Source: Celoporthe dispersa (lineage: Eukaryota > Ascomycota > Sordariomycetes > Diaporthales > Cryphonectriaceae). From it: 64,000 nucleotides of DNA. Below the pieces are notes generated by a model, which had not been told where the DNA came from, searched no databases, and saw only the letters and a program-made list of their open reading frames with translations. Where the stretch lies: positions 2,046,001 to 2,110,000 of the forward strand of contig WAID01000003.1 of the NCBI GenBank assembly GCA_016584495.1. Direction: 5' to 3'. This document shows positions 22,189-34,048 of this stretch, piece after piece. The translations under genes and the position numbers were made by a program. Every line of letters starts with the position of its first letter. The first letter of the stretch is position 1.

Positions 22189-25100
22189 ACCTCCCTACCT
22201 AGTCCTCGCAGCAGGTCTCAAAAGCTGGCCGCGCTCACTGGAGATCTGTTTTCCTCCCCGCCCCCTTTGAACGAGCGGATTTAGTTCCGGACATAGATCC
22301 CTTGCGCCGCGGCAGCTTTCTCTCTCTGTCTGTCTCTCTCTCTCTCTCTCTCATACACACTTGCACATGCTCTTTGACGATTAGTCTCCTTGTGCTGCCT
22401 ACACTAGAAGGCGGTGGGGTTGTCATTCCGACGCACGGGATCCTCCTTGTCTGACTTCCTATTCTGACGAGACAAGGAGGAGGAAGCTGAGCGGAGGAGC
22501 CGGGGGCGGGGGTAGGGTGCGAAGAGGGGCCCCCATCCTTCCAAGAGGGCCTGATGAACAGCCGCCATCTCGTCTCGAGCGAGCTGTGAATCTGGCTCGC
22601 GTGACCGCTTCGTCGAAGAAGTAGAACCGCCTCTCCGGATCATGACAAGAAGAGAGAGAGAGGGAGAGAGAGGATCAAAGGCCGACGGGAAGCGTGCTTA
22701 CACAAACGAGAGAGGGCTCACGATACTTTGTGGCGAGGCAAGGGGTGGCGCTTCCCTCGACGAAAAAACCCACCGTGTCTGTCAAGCCAGCCAGCCAGTC
22801 AGTCCCTTGCCTCGACGTGGCCGTGATCACTTGACCCGGGAACAAGGCCTCCCGAGTAGTCATGAGCGACATCGCAGCATGTCACCCGCCTGTTTGTTTG
22901 TCTGGCCATGCGCCATGCCATGCGGAGCCTCGCAGGTTACCGAGGAAGTCCCGTCCCATATCGCAGAACCGCGTGGACAGGTGAACAAGCCCTCCTCGGG
23001 CGGGCGAGTGACTCAAACTATGCCGCGGCCCCTGTCCTGTCCACTGCACCCTCCACCACCTGGCATGACCAGCTGGCAGAAAAAGAAAACCTTGTTTTTT
23101 TCTTCTTCTCTCCTTCCTTCTTCTTGTCCTTTTCCTTCCCTCTCGTCATCTTTTTTCATCATCTTTTGCACAAGTCATCGCTGAATGAGTGAGCGCAATA
23201 GTGTTTTTTTTTTGGTGGCCAGCGCCATCAGCTGGATACTAACACGGGTCCGCGTGGTTGGGGCGACGTCGTATTTGGCTGTTATTAGTCACTAGCCCTT
23301 ACGGTTCAGCTCTCACCGTCCGCCGCAGCAAGGCAAAGTTACGTGTGCCCTTGGGAAAAGGTTCTGTTTTCTTTTCTTTGTTGGGCAGGCTATTGTCCAA
23401 GCGGCGAGCGCGCGTGTGCTTGCCTGCCCGATCAGCACAAGGACGGCAAAAGAGAGGCTGCGCCCTGTTCTTTCTCTTGTTTCTTTGCCCGATTTGAATA
23501 CGTGCGAGGCCTCTTTGATACAGCCAAGCCTCCGTCGTCGCTGGTCGAGGTTGGCCTGGCGATCTCCAGGCTTGTCCTACGCCACTGGCCACATTTGGGA
23601 GGGTCAGTCCATGTGACGGGGGAATATGCTTGGCAAGAGGAGCCGGAGACAAAGCATGGAAAGAAAGAAAGAAAAAAACCTTTCGTGGGTGACTCGGTGG
23701 CCTCGACCAGCTCCCTGTTCGGTAGTGTCGCCTCCAGCTCGAGTTTTCGGCCCCCGCGCAAGTGTGCAGAGTAAAAGTGGTGGATGGGCAGGTCAACTTC
23801 TCCTTGGTTTTAGCGTGGTCTATCTGTCTTACGGGGGAAGGCTGAGTGCCAAGCTATCATTGGCCTAGCGGCATTGGCCACCCCCTCCTTCCCTCTCGTG
23901 CCTCTCCAATCTTTTTTTTTCTCTTTTTTCCCGCGACGGCGGCTGACGAGAGGAAAGTGCAACTCTGTGGGGCAACACATGTCGTCAAGATGATGATGAC
24001 GATATGAAGAAAGAACAACCCAGAGAATGAACCTTCCTCCCAGAGGATGAATGGTCCCACGAATGAGGGCAACCAGCGACCCATCTTGGAAGGGGAGAAG
24101 AAGGCACTGCGCCACGAGCCCTCGAGCTTGTTCAGTCAGTGCTGAGCCCGGCGCACCTTCAGCATATTCCCCGGGCGGGGTGAGTCAAACCCAACCCCCC
24201 TGTAGGCTTCTCTTCTTATTTTTTCTTTTTTTCTTGTTTTACCGAGCGGTTGCGATTGCGACTACGAGATCCTTTTTCTTCTTCTTTTTCTTTCAATCTC
24301 CTGCAGACGGGGACTACGAGGTGGGAATCTACTTGCTCCCCTGGCTCTACCGCGCGGCAAAACATGGGGAAATGGGATGTGGGAGATGACAGGCATCATC
24401 ATCATCATCGCGAGTAATCCATTAGGGTGTATCGGAGATGAGATACCTGCTGTGTACACACACATACGTACACACTCCAAAGTCTGTACATAGTAGATTG
24501 TGCATGGGCCTGGCTGGCGTCTTGGCTGCCTGTGCCGCTTCCGGTCACGATGGTCCGTCCAGCGCTAAGCCGTAGTGTTAGTGTACTATGGTGTCTTGTC
24601 CCGAGGGAAGATGGAAGGAAAGAAGATGCATCTACAGCAACCAGTATCCTTTAAAAGGCCCGAGGGAAGAGAAGATAGTGCCATTCTCTCTCTCTCTAAT
24701 CACAGTAGTGTCCCTTTTGCCATTCCGCTCGGGACTAGTGAGCGAAACAAAGCCGCAGCGCCCTCCGCTTCCCCCCCCTCGTTACCATGTGCACACGTGC
24801 AGGGCGGCAAGACTAGGTAGAGGGTTGCCCTCTGGTGTGGTAGGACTGTCTCACAACACGAAAATGCCCCATGGCAGAGATAGGTATGATCATCTTCAGC
24901 AGAGGTTGATCCCGAGTATCGCTTGACGAGAGAGAACGAGAGACATGTTCTGTCCATCTAAAAGACAAGGCTGGAGGTACTTCCTCGCAGTCATCCTGGA
25001 TGGGTTGGCTATCAAACCCAGTGAATCAAACTGGGGCTGACCGACAAGAAAACCATCATGGCCCCCAAAGACACCGTCGGCAGCCTGATATGATGTGTGA

Positions 25101-28100
25101 CAGCTGGGCTGGGCTGATGCACACCCACACACACACACACACACACACCCTGTCAGATAACGGAACCCAATGCTTGTGCGGGGCCCAGAAAAAGAGACAA
25201 GAGAAGCAAAATGCAAATCTGCATTTTCTCTCTTGGAGGACGGACCACATGGCACACACATGGCCAAGCATGATTGCACGTTTCTTCTTCTTCAGCCCGT
25301 CCGCTGTCCCATTGTTCCGTAGGCCGTGGTCTATGTCCCGTCCTCGTGGCTTGGTGCCCGGCCCCCTTCCCTCTTCCAGAAGCTATTGGTTCGTGCAAGA
25401 CACCACATTATATATTATAGTACAGCATGCATATCTGTGGTGGATTTGAATCACACTCTCGGTGGGGTAACATGTAAAGCTGCTGCTGTGTCGTTGTCAA
25501 GCCCCAGGGCGGAGTCGAGTGGGAAAAGAAAAGAAGAAAAGAAAAAGGGCTTAGCTGTCTACTAAGTGCGCTACATCTACAGTACACTGTCCCGCCCCCT
25601 CACTATGAATGGTGATAAGTCACATGGAGTTTGCGCTGTCCCCGCCCTTCCTTCCCCTCCCTCAAGGAACGAACACGGGGGTTCCACCAACATTCATCGT
25701 CCTGCATACACGTGTTGGAGAGAGAGAGAGAGGGGGGAAACTATGTGTTGCGTGTGTGTGTGTGTGTGTGAGACTGGAGAAGCTGCTTCATCCATCCTCC
25801 TGCATACACGTGTTGGAAACTATGTGTTGTGTAGAACGGGAGAATGCGCCATTCTCAAGCTCGAGATCTCCCCGCCCGCTGACCATCGACAGACAAAGAC
25901 GTCGAGACGGCGCTACCAGGGTTATTGTCACAAGTAAGACAGCAGGGCGGGGCGGGGAACAACGCCTGCTGCGGCGGTGTCCATTGGAGCTTTGTGTGCT
26001 GTGTGTACTACTAATTTGGTAGGCGGGTTGGGATGGGAAGGGGTGCGTGCATGCATACACATGCATGCATGTAGGCAGACTTGTGATGCAGCCCCCAGGC
26101 TTTTTCCTCCTCCTTATTCTTTTTTTTTTCTTCTTTCTCTTTCTATCGGGCCAGCTTGGGCGCTGCATGCATTAGGAGGGCGGGCATCGCTCGCGGTGGT
26201 GGACTATGCAAGGGAGGGGGGGTGGTTGGTGTTTTGCGGTGAAGGTGTATGTGAAGGTGTGTGTGAAGGTGCAGGTGTGGAGTAGGGTGTGAGATGACGA
26301 TGCATGCCGTGTGAGTGTGATGGGTGTGGGTGGGAGAGAAAGCGAGCCAGGCAGCCAGGCACACACACATACACACCGTCGGTTCGGAAAGGCATCGCTG
26401 AACATTCTCGAAGGCGGGCCCCCTGGGAAGAGGAAAGGATGGGGCATGCTCCGCCCTGCAGCAGAGATATCCGCTGTTCACTCAGGACAAATGAAGTTGC
26501 CGTTAGTACTACTTAAATGAGCGGTAAATGGCCTTGGGGTGAATGCAGGCGATACAGGCCACCCAACCAAGTAGATGCTGCCCCGTCTGGGGAAGAGGAC
26601 ACCGTCCAAGACGGGACCCGCGTATGGGCAATTTGCGGACGGTAGCACCGTAGGATTCCTTCGGGCGCCCAAAAAGAGGCGCCAGGGAATAATTCCACAG
26701 ATCGAGCCTTTCACCACCAATCTATGTAAGAAGGACTCAGAATCCAAATCAATCAAGAGAGGAGGGACAAGTGAGACGAAAATCACCTGCCACTTGGACA
26801 TGCCACTGACAAATAAAGTCGGGCCACAAGGGTCGGGAGTTGAGTGAGAGCGAGTGAGCCCTGCGCTAGAAACCTGAAGACAATTGTGTCGGTTGGGTGG
26901 ATGGATGGATGGATGGATGGGATTTGATCCTCGATTTGGCATCACTCTGCGACATCAAAGATCAGATGGCAATCATGTTGTCTGATCGGTCAGCGAAACA
27001 AGGATGGAGGCGAGGCAATGGAACGGACGGCCTTGGGGCCTCGAGGTTTTCCTTAGGCGTTGATCAGGAGCCCCGAAATCACCCGCGGAGCCCCAGCACG
27101 GTGCTGCTGACCTTTAGAATGTTGTTGAATGGTTGAGAGGTGGCGTGTTTTCCAACCCGACAACGTAAGTTATGTTGAGACAGACACATCGGGGACAGGA
27201 AGTGTTCGGGAGGCTATTCCCAATATCGAAAGTGCCGCGTTCCCAAGGTTTTGTCTTTTTTTTTGTCTTTTCTTTTTTTTTTTTTGTTTTTCTTGGGCTG
27301 TGACGAGCTGTGACGGTTTCTACAAACATGCGGCACAAGTGGACACCTGGAGGGTGTACGTACCATAGTACGAGAATACATAGGGTGTGTAGCACATATA
27401 CGACCTTGATTGCAGAAATCACCCGAGTCACCCTTATCACCTTGCAGGGTGTTATTCTGCGTGGTACAACCACTCGAAGAGGTCTCGTCCTCAATGGCCA
27501 GCACATCGGATGACTTGAGCTGTCCTGTCTATCATTGTCTTCATTCCTGATCGAGATGTCTTGGGCCGTGGCCGGCTCTTGGTCCATTCCCTCGGCCGCT
27601 CCAGGACCGGCGTGGCCGGATATAGACCAGGCAGGACACGACACGCCAGCGGGCGAGATTTGGCTGTACGTAGTACTGTGATCACGCGTAGATTGAGTGG
27701 CTGAAGCCAGTGCCCGCGAAAAGAGCCGTAGTGTGAGGTCTGGACCTGGTAAATTCCGGCTGTTGCCAGGGTGCCAGACATGCCAGACAAAGAAAGAGGT
27801 GTGTGTGTGAGTGTGCACCTGAATGCATGGACGCATGCATCGCATTATTGCGGGGAGAGAGAGAGACAGAGAACGCCGCAATGGCTGTGTCCGTGCTGCT
27901 GCGGTGATCAGACGTAGACAGCCCCAAAAAAAAATGACTTGATGCCAAATTTGGGTGGACAGATGGAGCAGTGCTGACGACAATAGGCATTTGAACTGCC
28001 TCAAAATAAGGAGGCCCGCTGGAAACAATCCCCGGACAATGAAGGGGAATGAGGGACTCGGAGAGGACTCGTATTGTTAGGGGAGATTGCGCGTCGGCCC

Positions 28101-31100
28101 AGCCAGGCTACTATCGCCCGTGCCAAAATTAGCAGGGCTTTTTTTGGGGTGGCTGTGGCTTGCCGAGGTGGACGGAGGACTCGAGAATTCTCGAACATGA
28201 TGGATCACATCACGGCTCCGCCCTAAACCCCCCCTCCCCCCGTTCCCCCCCTTCTCCCGAGAGAAGGCCCCAAGCCCCAAGCCCTGGGCACTGCAGCAGG
28301 TGCTGCGGTTGCAGACATGGTGCGTTTCGTAACCAGTATTACGTGGTGAGTCGTATTAACAGCAGCAGCAGGAGGTGGTACAGCAGTGGCCGTTCGCAGC
28401 GGGCAGCGGGAAGGATGGAGGAGCAAGGCGAGAAGGAGGGGGTGGTGGTGAGATCATCGCAATTTCGTCTGTGCTTTGGCTATTTCCACGTCACGAGGAA
28501 TCACGGCAGGATGGAGTGATGATGGGGGGTGAGGGGACCCAAAACTGCGGCCAAGCAGCGGAATAAGGTCCTGCTGTGTAAAGGTGCGCAAAACCTGTTG
28601 GCTCCAGCCGTGGCACACGCCTTGGTACCACTATAGTAACCATCCATACCAGAAAAGCAGTGGCAGATTTTAGGCTGCCCCGAGCAGTGAAGTGGATGTA
28701 GTGTTGGGTTGCCCTGCACGGCCTGCAGTGCTGTGCTGACCTACCAAGCCTGCCCAACCTGACTGTCTGGCTGGCTGGCTGGCTGGCTGGCCCATCACCG
28801 AGAGAAATGACACTACAGTAAACTGCCAGATACCTACCAACCTCGTATCTGGCTGATTGTTCCACAGCAGAGCATCGAATGAGAGAGAGAGAGAGCGTGA
28901 GAGATGCTCTCCCATGATGAAAATTTCTTTTCAGATTTGGGGATAGAGTTCCGATGTGGCAAAAAAAAGCTGCGAACAGGGAGGGAAAGGCTGGGCTGGG
29001 ATGGGCAGCTAGGGGACAGCGAAGCCATCCAACCACCTGGCTGCAGCTGCACCACCATCTCACCACCACACAGAGTACATAGTAGTACCCCCGAGGTTTC
29101 TGGATTATGACTCTTACCGTCGCCCCTGAAAATCTCATACACGCTCTGTGTCTTATCTCTAACCACCCGCTCCTTATCCCTTCCACATCCCTACACACAC
29201 CTCTTTTCTCGTGGCAAGAGAGAGGAAAAAGAAAGCAAGAGATAATTTTTTTTAAAAAAAGGGAAAAGATGGCCCGTTCTTTATTTTTATCTAATACGGC
29301 GTCTGCTATCTCTGTACCATGTCAGACGGCCAGACTGGTTTGAGGTGACGGAGACCCATCTTACTCGTGAGGATTCTGGATGAGTGAGGGATTGGGGGGA
29401 CGGAGGGGAGGGGAAGGGGAAAAAAAAAAAAAAATAAGAGTCATCGCGATCCTCCTCCCTCTCTTGTCTCTACTTTTCCTTGTACTTTCTTTGTCTCTAG
29501 TCCCGCCCACATTTGGGGTTGCATATTCAGGTTGACGCTAAGCCTCAAAGACCATAGTGGGGGCGCTAGGGCCCTACACATCTGCAGTGGTGTCCAATCG
29601 CGGGACCGTCTGCGTCGTGGTGGCTTCCCTGTTCTGTTTAGCCAGCCACCCTCGTCCCACCATTCCACTAACAGGACCTACCTTCTCCTCCTGCCCTCGA
29701 ATCTCTGGCGTGCTTTGGTTATGGGGGGGGGGTGGTTGTGTGTGTGTGTGTGGGTGCATCTCGTTTGTGAGTACAGCGCAGTACCACCACCCGTGCTTGC
29801 CGTAGGCCTTGCAGGGGTGGCCTTACCGTTGCGCGTCCAGGTACCTCAGACGCCCAGATGACACCGCCGGGGTACCTCTGGTGGGAGGAACAGGGTGTCC
29901 AGAGATGCTAAGACAGAGGGCAGCTGCCAGTACCGGTCGAATCTTCAAAACTGCTTTGGGGCCCGCCGTCGCGAATCCCCTCCTCCTTTCCCCCCTTCTT
30001 TCGCTATCGAGCAGGCAAGATGTTCGATTCGACCTCCTGAGAAGTGCTAAGCGACTCTTTGTGGTCTGCTTCTGCACATATCCTGCTGCAAGGTCGACTC
30101 TTTCTTGATCTGATCTCGTCTTTCCTGTTTGTCTCCTATGGTGTTTGTTTGATTTGTTCTTTTATTCGCGAATCCTCAAATCTCCTCTCATCCGTTTTTT
30201 TAACTCTTCTTTTTTTTTCCTCTTTGTTTTTGTGTTATCCGTCTCCTCCCAGCGACCAGACCAAATCCGCCGCTCGACCACAGTCGGACGCCAGGCCTGA
30301 CCATCTCTCTCACGAACTCACTTCATTTCTCGCTCAGCCCTCTGGCCAGTCTGTTTCTCTCCCCCTGCTTGTCTGTCTTCTTTCCTCTCCCGTGAGGCAT
30401 TTGCTTGCACCTGCGAGAGAGATCCGGAAAGAAAGACAAGAAAGCAAGAGTGAGAGGACAGAGACGGGGACGACAGGTCTATTCTTGTGATATCGACCTC
30501 GGAGTTTCCGTCGACGATTCCATCCTCACCCGGTCGCCTCGCCCCAACTTCTGCTTACTACCCGAGTGTTTCTTTCGGCTGAGACCATACCAAACCATCT
30601 CGAAAGCGACATCTGGTGCTTCTTTCATTTCTCTCTCATCAGACGCGGTCAGTTAGTCACAGTCACGACTCACCTTTCCCAAGGATCTCCTGATTCGGAG
30701 CCCTCTGGAAACTGGGGGACCTGGACACCTGGACTCGCCACCACGAGTTGCACTACACGAGAGGGCCCCGTCTTCAGGCTTCCGCCCCCCTCGCCCCCAG
30801 GGCCTGATCACACTGGCCCGAGCCCAGCTGCTCACTCGTCACTCCACGCCCGCGACTCATTTCCCGTCACGTAGGCTGTGACTCGACAGGTAAGGGCCCA
30901 GTGCACATACCCATACCCATGCCATACCTATTCTCTCTCTCACTCACTCTCACACACACACACGTACACCCATGCCCATCATTTGCCCTGCCCAGCCAAG
31001 CAACCAACCAGCCTCGAGGCTTTGTGAGCGCCCAGCGCCCAACCAGGCCAGCCTCTCCAGCGGGATAGTCTCCCACCTGGTACCACCAGCCTCTCCTCTG

Positions 31101-31989
31101 CTGCCGTCCCCCCCCCCAATCCCCCCCGGCCCAGCCGCTCTGCTACACCCTACACCTACCCACCCTGCTTTGTCCGACCTGCGACCAGCGGCAAAGGCCT
31201 TTGTGGGTCTCTCGCCACTCCTATCACAAGTTCGCAAAAGAGTCATCCAAGACCAGACACGTATAATGGGGCACCATCCTGTCGTGGACGTGGCCGTGTC
31301 TACCTGGCCGTCTCCAGTATCGGAGGTCAGACACTGCCTGGTCCGGTCCACTCTGCCATACACAGACCAACATCATCGTCATCTTCGTCTTGTGCCCTCA
31401 GCTCGTCCCCCATCCCCTGCTCATTCTCGCGACGCCTCTTCAGCCTGGCCTAGCCACTGCCTAGAGTTGTGAGGCGCTTGCCTTGCCTTGCCTTCCCAGG
31501 GTACCAGGCTCCGGTGACCACACGCGCACACACTCTCTCTCCCTCTTTGGGCCGCTGCTTGCCTCTGGACATCACCAAGTTACTCATACTTCAGATGACA
31601 GTGGCGCCTTTACTACCAACCTCTTAAAAAGAACTCCTTGTCCTGTCCTTCCACGGCATGTCATCACCAGCCAAGGACAACTGCATCAGACTTTCCATCG
31701 CCTTGCGGATCCTCTCATCCTCTCTCGACCACCTGCTATAATCCTCTAGCAGTCTAATCGACACCCCCCTTCCAGCATACCGACCAATACCCGACTCGCA
31801 ACTAGTAGTATTTATGTGGTACAACATGGCTTGCCAGTAAGGTCTCTCGTCTCGGTCAGATATTCACGCCAGGGAACCAGAAAAAGAAAAAAAGAAGAAA
31901 AAAAGAAGGGAAAAAAAAAAGTTACTTTCAAGGTCCTCGACGTATTCGAATCAACCCGACCGGATCGGCCTTTCTTTTAATCGATCAAG
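21430..31989. other. 10.5-kb gene-free region with many simple repeats
   Basis: No ORF here shows family features, consistent codon use or usable introns. The region holds microsatellites: (CCTG)n at about 22159-22188, (CT)n at 22321-22352, (CA)n at 25118-25148, (GT)n at 25753-25770, (GGAT)n at 26896-26920 and (CTGG)n at 28767-28791. There are also many T- or A-runs. The last 1.9 kb (30050-31980) is pyrimidine-rich and ends in an A-rich run just before the cyclin start; it is probably the promoter and long leader of that gene. Confidence 0.5.
25694..25829. repeat. local duplication interrupted by microsatellites
   Basis: CCTGCATACACGTGTTGGA occurs at 25701-25719 and again at 25799-25817; each copy is followed by AACTATGTGTTG (25739-25750 and 25818-25829). 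In the first copy a (GA)n/G tract separates the two blocks, and a (GT)n tract follows. This looks like a roughly 95-base duplication with later repeat expansion. Confidence 0.8.
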
Positions 31990-34048
31990 ATGACGGCAGT
32001 AGAATACCCCTCGCAGGATTTCTACTCGGTCCGCCGAACTGTGTCATATACTTCATCACTATCCTCTTCCTCCTCCGCAACGGCTTCGGTCTGCTCTGAT
32101 GCATCATCCTCTTCCTCACAGTTTTCTGTCGAGACATCCACCACAACAACTATTTCTTCCTGCTCGGTCGATGTGCCTCCTTCGAGGTCCGGCTTTGCGT
32201 ACGCCAAACCACAGGCGCAGCCCGTTGTCTCGGACGCTCGACGCTCGCTTCGGCCGAACCCGAGGCGGACCTCGAACACCACAACGACTCGGACCGGCTG
32301 CCCTCCCACCTTGGTCAGGCAGGCAGAGCGGAAGCTCAACTTTGTCGACAACCTAGTCGGTAAGCCGTGACGAGAACCTCAAACCAGGCAACCCCCGGCC
32401 GGGCGTTCCTTTCTAAACCCTGCTCTAGATTCCTCCACCCAGATTGTCGAGGCCATATGGCCGACATCATCTGTGGTCTGCCGCGATGAGAGCAATAGCT
32501 CGAGCGTGCTCCCCCTGCGCACCTTCATCCAGGAGACGCTGCGCCGCTCGCGCACGAGCTACTCAACCCTCCAAGTCGCGCTCTACTATTTAGTCCTCAT
32601 CAAGGATCAGCTCCCCGAGCGTGATTTCACCATGGAGCAGATTGATGATTGTCACTCGAGCCGCGCCCTGCAGTGCGGCCGCAGGATGTTCCTCGCTGCT
32701 CTCATCCTGGCATCCAAGTACCTGCAGGATCGAAACTACTCCGCTCGGGCATGGAGCAAGATCTCGGGTCTCAACACCAACGAGATCAACCAAAACGAAA
32801 TGGCTTTTGTCCTCGCGGTGAACTGGAAACTCCACATCACCGAAGAGGTTTATCATCGATGGACGGACTGCGTCATGAAGTACAGCCCTTCCCAGCCGCC
32901 CGCGCCTGGCTCCGGCCTGGCCCATGCGCAGTTCGAACATCAATGCGACGTCTTCAAGCGGATCATCCGCCGTCTGAACTCGGACCTGGAGAACCTGGAA
33001 GACGTCCTGTCTACGGGCCGGTATTCCCCAGTACCATCCCTGTCTCCGCGCTCATTGTCACCCCGGTCTATCCTGGCTGCCGCCCAGAACGATTCGGTTG
33101 CATTTGACTGCGGTCGGGACGCCACGCCGACGCCGCGCATTTTCAAGACGCCTTCCGTCATGGAGCCTTCACCCTCGTCTGCTCAGGCTGTGGCCCGCCT
33201 GCCTCCTTTCGGGCTGTTGCCAACTCCTCGCCTGACGCCCCAGGTCAGCGCCGTTCGGGACATCTCGCCGCCGCAGTTCATCGCCCCGGGCTCGGCCATG
33301 AGCTTGGCTGTGTCCACGGCCGGGTCTGTGCACAACGGCATGATGCTCGACAGGTGGCCCTGCGCGATTTCCTCATCGCCGCAGAACTACTATACGTCAC
33401 GCCGTTCCTCGCTGGCCGCTTCGGTCTCGACGGTTTCTTCACCCGAATCGATGGTCTCGGACGCGTCCGGCACGTCTCGATCATCCTCAATCTCGTCGCT
33501 GTCGTCACTGGCGGGTGCGCCGTACCCCAGGTCGGATTATACCAACCTCCAGGTACAGGCGCGCTACCGCTCTGCGAAGCTGGTCGACGAGAGGTTTGCT
33601 TCGAGGCCTACCATCGCTTCCTATGGTGAGGAGTTCGCCGAGAGAATCTCGGCGTCGCCCAAGTCCTACTCGGGGCCAATCGAGGTCGACGATGCCACGA
33701 ACGATGCAGCGCAGGCTCTGCAGGCTCTGCATGACAACTGGCAGCGGTCCATGGCGACCGGAGGCTCCATGACGTCGGCACCCAAAGCCGGCCACAAGCG
33801 GAGCCGCCCCCTATCAGGTGACCATGGTCTCCAGGAAAACGTCCGCGATCTGCTGCGTGAGGACTGCAGTTCCAAGCACGCGAGCTTCGCCGGGGGAGAT
33901 AATCACTTTCAGGTCCCTGCCCCTTCTTCCGAGGGCCGCAAGCGAGTCTGCTGCTCTACTGAGGCGGCTCGATTCCGGATTCCTTCAATGCACCCCCGCC
34001 ATGGGCGGCTTTGGAGGTCCTGGAATGTGGTCAGGAATTTTGAACTGA
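31990..34048 (+). CDS. Pho85-type cyclin (Pcl/Pas1-like), C-terminus shifted by an extra C
   Basis: Exons 31990-32359 and 32429 onward, joined through a GTAAGC donor and CTCTAG acceptor, give an in-frame NLVDSSTQIVEAIW junction. The N-terminus is serine-rich. The cyclin box spans about residues 150-278, with LPLRTFIQETLRRSRTSYS, LQVALYYLVLIK, RRMFLAALILASKYLQDRNY, WSKISGLNTNEINQNEMAF and YHRWTDCVMKY. This is the hallmark of cyclins that bind the Pho85/PhoA kinase and act in G1 or nutrient control (yeast Pcl1/2/5, fission yeast Pas1). A long serine/proline-rich tail follows. Read as given, the frame ends at 34119 with a hydrophobic tail. Removing one C from the run at 33993-33997 gives PAMGGFGGPGMWSGILN with a stop at 34048 (662 residues), which looks like the true end. 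Confidence 0.85.

Noticed and set aside
22159..22195. (CCTG)n and other tandem runs as CRISPR or telomere repeats
   Set aside because: They are short simple repeats without spacers, and the sequence is not the fungal telomere unit.
27114..28028. 304-codon open frame on the minus strand
   Set aside because: It has no motif, is full of repeat-derived runs (HTHTHT, KKKKEK) and no homologous feature; probably chance in a repeat-rich spacer.
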